A stretch of DNA of 64,000 nt from Enhydrobacter sp. Its GTDB lineage: Bacteria > Pseudomonadota > Alphaproteobacteria > Reyranellales > Reyranellaceae. Location of the stretch: positions 1,116,001 to 1,180,000 of the forward strand of contig CP075528.1 of NCBI GenBank assembly GCA_025808875.1, given 5' to 3'. Within the stretch, counting starts at the first letter, position 1; the number at the start of each line of letters is the position of its first letter. Below the pieces are notes generated by a model. That model was not told the origin of the DNA. It was given only the letters and a program-made list of their open reading frames with translations, and did not search any database. The position numbers and the translations under genes are program-made. Shown one piece after another: positions 55,284-64,000 of this stretch.

Positions 55284-56989
55284 GGGGTGTGCCCGGTTCC
55301 GAGACCGTTGAGGTGGCCCGCCAGGCCGCGCAGCCAGACCGCGACCGCGACCGCGCCCGGATCGGGCACGCCGCGCGCGCGGGCGCCCATGTAGCTGGCG
55401 CGGCCGAGCTTCGGCAGCAGGTCGGCCGTCGCATCGGCGCCGGTTTGCGCGGCCGCGGCGGCGGCGTGCACGATTTCGGCCGTGACCGCATCGCGCGCGC
55501 CGAGCCGGTCGAGCGCCTCCGACGCCGGCACCAGCGCATCGACCATGGTGCAGTCGCCCGGCGCCGCGCCGCCGAGATCGCGCACCGCCGCGACGGCGCC
55601 GCGGAAGGCGCGCGCCCAGTCGGCCGGCGCGGGCGACGCGGGAAGCTCGCGCGCGGCGCGCAGCAGGGCGGTGGCGTAGAACGGTCCGGAGCTGCCGCCG
55701 ACGGCGCGCCGCAGCTCGCCGGCGAGGAGAGACAGCAGCGCGGCCGCGTCGTTGCCGGGAGACCGCGCGATGTCGCGCATCGCCGCGGCGGCGCGGCGCA
55801 TGCTGATGCCGAGATCGCCGTCGCCGACGGCGTTGTCGAGGCGGGTGAGCTCGGCCTCCGCATCCTCGAGCGCCTGCGCGATCGCCAGCAGCGGCGCGGT
55901 GAAGGCCGGATTGTCGCCGCGCGCGACGGAGGCGCCGGCCGGCGAGGGCGCCGGCGCCGCCACGATCCGTCGCCCGGCCTCGATGCGGCCGCCCCCCGGC
56001 CAGGCCGGCGCCGCGGTCGGCGCATCGAGCAGGGCGAGCCGCTCGTCGTCGAGTCTCATCAGCGACAGCGACACGCCCGGCATCTCGAGCGCCGAGAGCA
56101 GGGTGCCCGACCAGGCGCGCTCGACGATGAGACCCGCGCCGCGCGCCCGCGCCAGCGCCGCGCGCGCGACGATGGCGAGCTCGATCGGCGGCGTGCCGCC
56201 CAGCCCGTTGACCAGCAGGGCGACGCGCTCGCCGGCCGACAGCTTCAGATCGGCGATGATGGAGTCGAGCAGGCGCGCGACCAGCGCATCGACCGACCGC
56301 ATCGTCGTGCGCTCGACGCCGGCTTCGCCGTGGATGCCGAGCCCGAGCTCGATCTCGTCGGCGGCGAGCGCGAAGCCCGGCTGGCCGGCGGCCGGCACGG
56401 TGCAGGGGCCGAGCGCCACGCCCATGCTGCCGAGGTCGGCGGCCGCGGCGCGCGCGAGCGCGGCGACCTCGGCGAGCGGTCGGCCGCTCTCCGCCGCCGC
56501 GCCGGCGATCTTGTGCACCAGCACGGTGCCGGCGATGCCGCGCCGGCGCGACCTGGGCACGATGCCGGCGAGGGCGACGTCGTCGGCCACGATCGCCTCC
56601 TCGACGGCAATGCCCGCGCCGCGCGCCAGCTCGGCGGCGAGGCCGAAATTCAATCGGTCGCCGGTGTAGTTCTTGACGATCAGCAGCGCGCCCGCCGGCC
56701 CCGCCGCGGCGCGGATCGCGGCCAGCACGGCATCGACGCCCGGCGAGGTGAAGACCTCGCCCGCGATCGCCGCACCCAGCATGCCGCGGCCGACATAGCC
56801 GCCATGGGCCGGCTCGTGGCCCGAGCCGCCGCCCGACAGGATCGCGACCCGGCGGTTGGCCGGCGCCGGCAGGTCGGCGCGCAGCACGACATTCTCCGCT
56901 TCGAGCAAGGCCAGGCCCGGATGGAGATCGCACAATCCCTCGAGCATCTCGCGCACCACGGCGCGCGGCTCGTTGATCAGTTTCTTCAC
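55274..56989 (-). CDS. Dihydroxyacetone kinase, fused DhaK-DhaL
   Basis: A 571-residue ATP-dependent kinase. DhaK domain with GGGSGHEPAHGGYVG and the substrate-binding His in LGIHGEAGVE (about 219); DhaL domain from about 370 with the metal-binding DGDLGISM (about 390) and MVDAL. GTG start at 56989 (KKLINEP) matches the family; an ATG at 57022 is also open. Confidence 0.92.
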   Translation of the reverse strand: MKKLINEPRAVVREMLEGLCDLHPGLALLEAENVVLRADLPAPANRRVAILSGGGSGHEPAHGGYVGRGMLGAAIAGEVFTSPGVDAVLAAIRAAAGPAGALLIVKNYTGDRLNFGLAAELARGAGIAVEEAIVADDVALAGIVPRSRRRGIAGTVLVHKIAGAAAESGRPLAEVAALARAAAADLGSMGVALGPCTVPAAGQPGFALAADEIELGLGIHGEAGVERTTMRSVDALVARLLDSIIADLKLSAGERVALLVNGLGGTPPIELAIVARAALARARGAGLIVERAWSGTLLSALEMPGVSLSLMRLDDERLALLDAPTAAPAWPGGGRIEAGRRIVAAPAPSPAGASVARGDNPAFTAPLLAIAQALEDAEAELTRLDNAVGDGDLGISMRRAAAAMRDIARSPGNDAAALLSLLAGELRRAVGGSSGPFYATALLRAARELPASPAPADWARAFRGAVAAVRDLGGAAPGDCTMVDALVPASEALDRLGARDAVTAEIVHAAAAAAQTGADATADLLPKLGRASYMGARARGVPDPGAVAVAVWLRGLAGHLNGLGTGHTPCP

Positions 56990-57022
56990 GCCTGACGTCC
57001 TCCCGGTCTCGCGTCCAGACAT

Positions 57023-57879
57023 TGAGCCGCGAGAATTAAAAAACGGCGATCAATTCATCCCTCAACCAGATGTGGGGGCGGTCCGGCCTGCGCCCGGGTG
57101 TCCTCCGCATGTCCCGAAGTGTCCCATCGTTCCAACATGGTGGGACACCTCCGATGCCGATGGCGCAAGGCTTCGAGGCCCGAATGTCCCACGGTGCGCC
57201 ACCCCCGTCCCCTGGACACTTCGTGGGACACGAGGTGAGACACGTCGTGGGACACCGACGTGGACGCCTTCCGGGGCACGTCCCGGACAGCGCGACCCCG
57301 GCCCGGATGTCGTGGCTGGCCGACGGGACGAGATTGAACGTACGCGAACGTCTTTCCGTGCCGGAAATGCCGGAAATGCCGGGAAGTCGCGGCAGCCCGT
57401 TGGAAGACGGCCGGGCAGGGGGTCGCGAAACGGAAACCCCGATTCGGGAAATGCAGGAATTGCAGAACCTCCCCGGCCGCCTTTTCGACCGCGACCGGAC
57501 ATGACGCCATGCTCGCATTCTACGTCGACTCGCCGGCGAGCCCCTAATCGGGTCGATGGATTCCGTCCGATGCCGATGGCGCCTGCATCGGAGGGCCGTT
57601 CGATCCCCCGATTCCGGCGCTGTCGGCCGAATCCGACCCTTCTGATTCATCCAAAGAATCACGACGCGCGCGAATTCCTGTCGCTCCGGTATCGACCGCT
57701 CGCGGTCTTGTATTGCAGTGCGTGTGAACTTACGTCCGAAATGGAGCGATGGCGCCATCTGTCGACGGTAGCGTCACCGCGTCAGGCTCGGCTTTGCCGG
57801 AAGGCAAGCCGGTCCTTTTGGTCGAGCGGTCGGCGAAGAACCGCGGTCGTGCAAACACTGAAAACAGCAGGAGGCGATC
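57023..57879. other. Long intergenic region with repeated TGTCCCA motif
   Basis: About 850 nt. Five copies of TGTCCCA/TGGGACA fall between 57118 and 57256 in both orientations, and CCGATGCCGATGGCGC occurs twice (about 57150 and 57568). All reading frames have unusual composition and no recognisable domain, so I do not call a gene. Confidence 0.5.
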
Positions 57880-58242
57880 ATGAACGTTCCCGAATGGCTG
57901 AAGCCCGGTGTGTCGGGTGCCCTCGTCGGCGCCGCCGCCATCGCGATCTTCAGCTTCAGCGCGGGGTGGGTGGTCACCAGCGGATCCGCTCGCACCATGG
58001 CCGAGGTGAAGGGCGAGAAGGCCGTCATCGCCGCTCTCACCCCGATCTGCGTCGCCCAGTTCAAGGGCCAGGCGATGGACGAGCGATCGACGCAGCTCGC
58101 GGCGCTGGAGCGGGAGAATTCCTGGCAACGGGGCGGCTTCGTCGAGAGGCAGGGTTGGGCCACCATGCCCGGCAGCGACGAGGCACGGAACGAAGTCGCC
58201 AACGCGTGCGCCGACGAGCTGATGAAGCTCACCACGAGATAG
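57880..58242 (+). CDS. Conserved membrane-anchored protein
   Basis: A 120-residue protein with one N-terminal membrane helix (about residues 12-34, GALVGAAAIAIFSFSAGWVV) and a soluble part containing two Cys (TPICVAQF, VANACADELM). I recognise it as a recurrent hypothetical protein of alphaproteobacteria; function unknown. Monocistronic, with a good terminator after it. Confidence 0.75.
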   Translation: MNVPEWLKPGVSGALVGAAAIAIFSFSAGWVVTSGSARTMAEVKGEKAVIAALTPICVAQFKGQAMDERSTQLAALERENSWQRGGFVERQGWATMPGSDEARNEVANACADELMKLTTR

Positions 58243-58279
58243 AAGGACGTCCCGCCGCACGCGGCGTCGACCGAAGGGT

Positions 58280-58305
58280 GGGGAGGCCGTTCGCGCGGCC
58301 TCCCC
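58280..58305 (+). terminator. Rho-independent terminator
   Basis: A perfect 10-bp stem, GGGGAGGCCG/CGGCCTCCCC, with 6-nt loop TTCGCG, 38 nt after the previous stop, followed by ATTCTGTT. The weak T-run is common in high-GC genomes. Confidence 0.8.
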
Positions 58306-58590
58306 ATTCTGTTGGGCGGTGACCGGGGCCGTGGTTGTATGAGCTCGGGCGATGACCACACACGACCGGGCCCTCATGGCCCGCGTGCCTGCGGCGGTGA
58401 TGCCGGTCGCTGCCTCAGCGCGAAGGCGCGGGATCTAGAGCTGCACGGACTGGTGCGACAAGAACAATCCCATGAGCAATACCTGCAAGCAGGAGTGCTC
58501 GTGGCACGTGGACTACTGCAAGCGGACCGTGGATCACCGCCACACTTCCCCTGCAGACGGAGGAAGGTGGCGCGAAGCGCCGGAAGGGGG

Positions 58591-59610
58591 TCAAGGCACC
58601 AGCACGGCCTTGCCGACGATGGTGCGGTCCTGGATCAGCTTGAAGGCCTCGACCCAGTCGGCGAGGTCGAAGGTGCCGCCGATCGTGGCGTTGAGCTTGC
58701 CCTCGACGAACCAGCGCATCAGTTCCTTCTGCGCGTCGGCCACCAGGGCGCGGCGGCGCGCGATGCCGGCCGCCTCCCGCGGCGTCGGCGCCTTGTTGCT
58801 CCAGCCGTTGTAGTAGCCGTAGTAGAAGCCGATCACGGTAACGTTCTTCACCAGAAGGATGTTGGCCGGAATCTGCGGGACGGTGCCGGAAGCGAAGCCC
58901 ATCGGGATGAGGCGGCCCTCCGGCGCGATGCAGCGCAGCGAGGCGTCGAAGGCCGCGCCGCCCACCGGATCGTAGACCACGTCGGCGCCGCGCCCGTCGG
59001 TCAACTCCAGCACCCTGGCGCGCAGATCCTCGCGGCGACTGTCGATCGGATGGTCGGCGCCCGCCTCGAGCGCCGCCGCGAGCTTGTCCGCGCCGCCGGC
59101 CGCGGCGATCACCGTCGCGCCCATCGCCTTGCCGACCTCGACCGCGGTGAGGCCCGAGCCGCCGCCCGCGCCATGCACCAGCAGCACCTCGCCCGGCTGC
59201 AGGTTGGCCTTCCACTTCAGCGCGCCGTAGGCCGTGGGATAGAGCGTCGGGAAGTTGGTGCCCTGCGCGTAGGGCATGACCTCGGGCATGGTCACGGCGT
59301 TGGCGGCGCTCGCCACGGCATATTCGGCGAAGCCGCCCTGGGGCACGGCGGTGGCGACGCGCTCGCCGACCTTGTGCTCGGTGACGCCCGGCCCGAGTGC
59401 CACGATGTGGCCGGCGATCTCGTTGCCCGGCACGTAGGGCAGGCTGGGCTTGTTCTGGTGCTTGCCCTGCACGCCCAGCAGGGCGGCGAAACTCACGCCC
59501 GCCGCGCCGACGCGCAGCAGGATCTCGCCCTCCTTCGGCGTCGGCTCGGGGATGTCCTCGATCCGCAGATCCTCGATCGGGCCGTAGGCGTGGCAGACCA
59601 GCGCGCGCAT
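58591..59610 (-). CDS. NADPH:quinone oxidoreductase, zinc-free MDR family
   Basis: A 339-residue medium-chain reductase: GroES-like domain (GAAGVSFAALLGVQGKHQ, YVPGNEIAGHIV) and Rossmann domain with VHGAGGGSGLTAVEVGKAMG. No catalytic zinc ligands. Probably an enoyl-CoA or quinone reductase; neighbours suggest acyl-CoA metabolism. 2 nt downstream of the crotonase gene. Confidence 0.9.
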   Translation of the reverse strand: MRALVCHAYGPIEDLRIEDIPEPTPKEGEILLRVGAAGVSFAALLGVQGKHQNKPSLPYVPGNEIAGHIVALGPGVTEHKVGERVATAVPQGGFAEYAVASAANAVTMPEVMPYAQGTNFPTLYPTAYGALKWKANLQPGEVLLVHGAGGGSGLTAVEVGKAMGATVIAAAGGADKLAAALEAGADHPIDSRREDLRARVLELTDGRGADVVYDPVGGAAFDASLRCIAPEGRLIPMGFASGTVPQIPANILLVKNVTVIGFYYGYYNGWSNKAPTPREAAGIARRRALVADAQKELMRWFVEGKLNATIGGTFDLADWVEAFKLIQDRTIVGKAVLVP

Positions 59611-59612
59611 CG

Positions 59613-60392
59613 TCACTCCTCGAATTTGCCGTGGCGTCCCGCGCCTTGGGCGAAACGGGCCGCCCCTTTCTGCGACTCCCGGCGGCGCGCCGCCAGCGAC
59701 AATTCCAGCTCGCGCCGGATCGCCGCTTCCTGGTCGCGGTCGAAGCTCTCGTAGGCCGATCGGCGGTCCGACATCATGGCGATCGGCGGGAAGCCGGCGA
59801 TGCGGCGCGCCAGCGCCTCGGCCTCGGCGCGCGTCGTGCCGCGCGCCACCTTGCGCGTGGCGAGGCCAATGGCGATCGCCTCGTCGGCGCCGACCGCGCG
59901 GCCGGTCAGCAGCATGTCCAGGGCGCGGCCCTGGCCGACGATGCGCGGCAGCCGCACCGTCGTTCCGTCGCTCATCGGCACGCCCCAGCGCCGCGAGAAC
60001 ACGCCGAAGGTCGCGGTCTCGTCGACGATGCGGATGTCGCAGAACAGCGCCACGCCCAGCCCGCCGGCGCAGGCATGGCCCTCGATGGCGGCGATCACCG
60101 GCTTGGCGAGGGTGCTGTGCAGCGGCCCGTCGTCGCTGCCGGCCCACGGAAAATAGTCGGTGCCGCCGCCCAGTTCCTTGAGATCGGCGCCGGCGCAGAA
60201 CGCGCCGCCCTTGTCCGTTTTCTGGCCGGTCAGCACCGCGACCCGCGCCTCGTCGTCGGCCTCGAACGCCCGCAGCGCATCGGCCAGCGCGCGCGCCGCC
60301 TCGTTGTCGAGGGCGTTCTTCACCTCGGGACGATTGATGACGATGGTCGTCACCGGCTCGTTCTTTTCGACCAGGATCTTCGATGTGCTCAT
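59613..60392 (-). CDS. Enoyl-CoA hydratase/isomerase (crotonase) family protein
   Basis: A 259-residue crotonase with GGAFCAGADLKELGGG (about 62-77) and IEGHACAGGLGVALFCDIRI. One of two close relatives in the window (the other at 53091). Forms an operon with the quinone oxidoreductase. Confidence 0.92.
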   Translation of the reverse strand: MSTSKILVEKNEPVTTIVINRPEVKNALDNEAARALADALRAFEADDEARVAVLTGQKTDKGGAFCAGADLKELGGGTDYFPWAGSDDGPLHSTLAKPVIAAIEGHACAGGLGVALFCDIRIVDETATFGVFSRRWGVPMSDGTTVRLPRIVGQGRALDMLLTGRAVGADEAIAIGLATRKVARGTTRAEAEALARRIAGFPPIAMMSDRRSAYESFDRDQEAAIRRELELSLAARRRESQKGAARFAQGAGRHGKFEE

Positions 60393-60405
60393 GTCACGCC
60401 AAAGT

Positions 60406-60459
60406 CCCTCGCTGCGTTCGGGATGACAAGAGTCGTCTCTGTCACCCCGAAGCGAGGGG
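60406..60459. repeat. Imperfect palindromic intergenic repeat
   Basis: The arms CCCTCGCTGCGTTCGGGATGAC and GTCACCCCGAAGCGAGGGG pair imperfectly around a short loop. It resembles the dispersed REP-like hairpins of alphaproteobacteria. Confidence 0.6.
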
Positions 60460-60463
60460 CCTT

Positions 60464-60850
60464 TCAGCGCACGGTCGCAAGCTCATCCTCCAATTGCGCG
60501 TTGGAGCGGAGCGGGGTGCGGAAGTACCACCAGTTCTTCTCGGCCGTCCATCTCTCCTTCTTCGCCGTGCCGCCGCCCCAGACGCAGCGCTTGAAGGGCC
60601 GGGTCGCGGCCCGGAAGATCGTGTCGGCCGAATCGAGCTTGAGCGCATGATCGCCCATCTCCTCGCGGCCGAACATCGGCAGCGCCTCGAGGATCAGCTC
60701 GCGCACGTCGACATCGTTCAGCCAGTTGTCGAGGTCGAAGGTGTAGCCGTCCCTCTCCAGCGCGCCGACGAACTCGGCCCACTGGTCGATCAGCTCGCGC
60801 AGCTCGCCGACATCGGGCGGCGGCGGAGGCGGCGTCGCCTGGGGGCTCAT
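60464..60850 (-). CDS. Possible immunity protein of the upstream toxin-like gene
   Basis: A 128-residue acidic, cytoplasmic protein (ELIDQWAEFVGALERDGYTF, then LNDVDVRELILEALPMFG) without signal or membrane segment. It begins inside the stop of the BECR-like gene (4-nt overlap), the usual toxin-then-immunity order. No family recognised; the immunity role is an inference from position and charge. Confidence 0.6.
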   Translation of the reverse strand: MSPQATPPPPPPDVGELRELIDQWAEFVGALERDGYTFDLDNWLNDVDVRELILEALPMFGREEMGDHALKLDSADTIFRAATRPFKRCVWGGGTAKKERWTAEKNWWYFRTPLRSNAQLEDELATVR

Positions 60851-61266
60851 TCGCGCTCCGCCTGGCGCCGCCAGTAGCGCTCGCCGTCGTTGGGCCGGAA
60901 GAAGGTGCGGATGGTGCGGTCGCGGTTGAAGGCGATGAAGGCGCGCGACTCGCGGTCGTAGCGCGTGATCACGCCGTCCTTGCGCACCGCCTCGAGGATC
61001 GGCCCGCCGACCGGCGCGTCGCGCAGCCGGCGCGCCATGGCGAGATATTCGTCGCGGCCGATCCGGCCGAACTCGTGGCCGTGCTTGGCGTAGTGATCGT
61101 CGAGGCTGCGCGCGCTGGTGAAGCCCGGATCGTCGCGCGCGAAGGACGGCTCGCCGTGCTCGGCGAGCTTGGTCCAGTAGACGAGGATCGCGACCGCCGC
61201 CAGCGCCGCCGTGAGCAGGCGGCGCCACGGCAGGCCGCGCGCGCGGCCAAGCCTGCCCTGGTACAT
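60847..61266 (-). CDS. Membrane-anchored BECR-fold RNase toxin-like protein
   Basis: A 139-residue protein with an N-terminal membrane helix (about residues 15-32) and a C-terminal domain: DDHYAKHGHEFG (57-67), YLAMARRL, ITRYDRESRAFIAFNRDRTI and RTFFRPNDGERYW (119-132). The HxxKHG.EFG then R..F..P pattern is the one I know from BECR-fold endoRNase domains of polymorphic toxins (CdiA/Rhs tips). Here it stands alone behind puuD and is followed by a possible immunity gene. Confidence 0.6.
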   Translation of the reverse strand: MYQGRLGRARGLPWRRLLTAALAAVAILVYWTKLAEHGEPSFARDDPGFTSARSLDDHYAKHGHEFGRIGRDEYLAMARRLRDAPVGGPILEAVRKDGVITRYDRESRAFIAFNRDRTIRTFFRPNDGERYWRRQAERE

Positions 61267-61271
61267 GGGAC

Positions 61272-62459
61272 CTATTGTGCGCCGCTCCTGAACCAGCGCG
61301 CAATCGTGCGGCGCTCGGCGTCGGTCATTTCCGTCATGTTGCCGGGCGGCATCACCCTGGTGGCGACCTGCTGGTTGATGGTGGCGGCGCGGACGTGGAT
61401 CTGCCGCTCGGTCTCGAGGATCACGCCCTTGGGCGCGGCGGCGATGCCCTCCTGCGTGGGCTTCGCGGCGTGGCAGGAGATGCAGCGCGCGTGGATGATC
61501 GGCGCCACGTCGGCGAAGGCGGCGGGTCCGGAGCCGTCGCCGCCCGGCCGCGGCAGGGAGAGGATCGCGGTCAGCGCGAGGATCACCAGCCCGGCGGCCA
61601 GCACCAGCGGATCGGCGTTGCCCTTGTGGCGCTGCACGAACCAGACGCGGATCAGCGCGCCGGCCAGCGAGATCATGATGAGCAGCGCCCAGTTCCACTC
61701 GTGGCCGTAGAGGCCGGCGAAATGGTTGCTGATCATGGTGAACAGCACGGGCAGCGTGAAATAGGTGTTGTGGACCGAGCGCTGGCGGCCCATCGCGCCG
61801 TGCCTCGGATCGGGCGCGCGGCCTTCCTGCCTGGCGCGCACCAGCTCCTTCTGGCCGGGGATGATCACGAAATAGACGTTCAGCACCATGATCGTGCCGA
61901 GCATGGCGCCGAAATGCAGGTAGGCGCCGCGGCCGGAGAAGAGATGGCAGAGCGCCCAGGCGGCGATGGCGCAGAACCCGAAGAGCAGCCCGCCCAGCAC
62001 CGCGTCGTCGCTGCCGAAGGCCGAGCGGCAGAGCGCGTCGTAGACCAGCCAGCCGACGACCAGAAAGGCGAGGCCGAGGACGATCGCCTGCCCTTTGCCG
62101 AGGTCGGCGACGGCCGGGTCGATCAGTGCGATGTCGGCGCCCCAGTAGTAGACGAGGCCGAGCAGCAGGAAGCCGGTGATCAGGGTCGAGTAGGCTTCCC
62201 ACTTGAACCAGTGCAGGACGGGCGGCAGCGCCGTCGGCGCCAGGGTGAATTTCCTGGCGGTGTAGAAGCCGCCGCCATGCACCGCCCACACCTCGCCGCC
62301 GATGCCCTTTTCCCGGTCGGCCGGATCGAGCGGCTCGTGCAGGTGGTTGTCGAGCCAGATGAAGTAGAACGACGCCCCGATCCAGGCGATGCCGGTGATC
62401 GTGTGCGCCCAACGCAGCAGGAGATTGAGCCAGTCGGCGAGAAACGCAGCGTCCATCAC
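61272..62459 (-). CDS. puuD: Membrane urate hydroxylase PuuD with cytochrome c domain
   Basis: A 395-residue protein with about eight membrane segments in residues 10-300 (the DUF989 domain: WAHTITGIAWIGASFYFIWL) and a C-terminal cytochrome c domain with CISCH near residue 325 and the axial Met in RVMPPGNMTEM. PuuD oxidises urate in purine catabolism. The stop is 5 nt before the toxin-like gene. Confidence 0.92.
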   Translation of the reverse strand: MMDAAFLADWLNLLLRWAHTITGIAWIGASFYFIWLDNHLHEPLDPADREKGIGGEVWAVHGGGFYTARKFTLAPTALPPVLHWFKWEAYSTLITGFLLLGLVYYWGADIALIDPAVADLGKGQAIVLGLAFLVVGWLVYDALCRSAFGSDDAVLGGLLFGFCAIAAWALCHLFSGRGAYLHFGAMLGTIMVLNVYFVIIPGQKELVRARQEGRAPDPRHGAMGRQRSVHNTYFTLPVLFTMISNHFAGLYGHEWNWALLIMISLAGALIRVWFVQRHKGNADPLVLAAGLVILALTAILSLPRPGGDGSGPAAFADVAPIIHARCISCHAAKPTQEGIAAAPKGVILETERQIHVRAATINQQVATRVMPPGNMTEMTDAERRTIARWFRSGAQ

Positions 62460-62509
62460 TGCGATGTGTTTAGCCTCTTTGGAGGATCGTCTCCAACCCC
62501 CTCTCCTAA

Positions 62510-62578
62510 CCTCTCCCCCTGGCGGGGGAGAGGAACATGAGAAAAGGTCTTTCTCCTCTCCCCCGTGAGGGGGAGAGG
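62510..62578. repeat. Two copies of a CCTCTCCCCC hairpin repeat
   Basis: CCTCTCCCCC-TGGC-GGGGGAGAGG (62510-62533) and CCTCTCCCCC-GTGA-GGGGGAGAGG (62555-62578), both perfect. They sit between puuD and the acyl-CoA dehydrogenase, and a single arm recurs near 63933. Such hairpins are dispersed repeats in many alphaproteobacteria and may also stop transcription. Confidence 0.8.
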
Positions 62579-62595
62579 CGGGGAGAGGGGGCGAC

Positions 62596-63876
<1,281 letters not shown>

Positions 63877-64000
63877 TGAGTTCCTCCTGGTTCGGTCAAC
63901 CCTAAGCAGACTTGATCTCGCCCGCTAGGGGGAGAGGTCGGGTGAATCGGTGGAGCCGTCGTCGGGTTTCCACCCCTGTGCCAAGTTAGGCTTCGTAGTC

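Noticed and set aside
57070..57504. Overlapping frames of about 145 residues upstream of 57880
   Set aside because: All frames are open because of high GC and the repeated words; none gives a recognisable or balanced protein.

Overview
The window looks like a high-GC alphaproteobacterial chromosome carrying most of one end of an integrative and conjugative element (ICE) or related genomic island. Evidence for this is the Rhizobiales-type trb mating-pair operon (including the trbK-alt and DUF2274 genes that travel with it), an F1 zeta-like DUF1476 protein, a CysN-CysC fusion, and two tRNA-Arg(CCG) genes where the character of the gene content changes. The species cannot be named from this sequence alone; a soil or water member of Hyphomicrobiales/Rhodospirillales is my inference.

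Layout. 1-11.0 kb: 3' end of traG, a CopG-like gene, then trbB-C-D-E-J-K-L-F-G-I on the plus strand with tight overlaps, a complete type IV conjugation apparatus. 11.0-18.2 kb: the DUF2274 gene that normally follows trbI is split. Its N-terminal third is at 11.04-11.15 kb and a matching C-terminal part is at 18.04-18.2 kb. Between them lie a second, divergent DUF2274 gene, a nickel/cobalt module (CsoR/RcnR-type repressor, MFS pump, frameshifted NicO transporter) and a chromate module (chrB, chrA, MFS). 18.1-20.4 kb: LysR regulator, a small conserved protein, and a DUF6671 zinc-ribbon protein.

20.4-30.2 kb: a minus-strand block of metabolic and stress genes: cysNC and cysD (sulfate activation), ilvD, pyrC, a pyruvate-kinase-family protein, DUF533 (TerB-like), a DUF1476 zeta-like protein and TerC. 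30.4-41.7 kb: two paralogous universal stress proteins, PilZ, a FixJ-type regulator with its membrane histidine kinase, CorA with a truncated MgtC remnant, HtpX, zinc-ribbon, DUF465, HPF/RaiA and a divergent NhaR-like LysR. A decayed copy of the same LysR gene and its promoter is present at 31.6 kb. 41.9-47.7 kb: sbtA-sbtB (bicarbonate transporter and its PII-like partner), folC, NADP-isocitrate dehydrogenase and a divergent LysR. 47.9-48.3 kb: a 41-residue membrane peptide and a dead fragment of nitrate reductase beta subunit (narH).

48.5-49.04 kb: two tRNA-Arg(CCG) genes, both with their 3' ends toward the island, the usual geometry for tRNA-targeted integration. One or the other is the likely right boundary. 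49.1-64 kb: ordinary chromosome-like genes: MgtC-like, RidA, exported proteins, an acyl-CoA set (MaoC, two crotonases, acyl-CoA dehydrogenase), PhyH dioxygenase, DhaKL, a quinone oxidoreductase and the PuuD urate hydroxylase. It also holds a small membrane-anchored protein resembling a BECR-fold toxin, followed by a 4-nt-overlapping possible immunity gene.

How it fits together: the island pairs self-transfer functions with a swapped-in metal/oxyanion resistance cassette and a second layer of stress, anion (sulfate, bicarbonate, chromate, nitrate remnant) and replacement housekeeping enzymes. Several decayed genes (DUF2274, nicO, lysR copy, mgtC, narH) show repeated recombination and loss.
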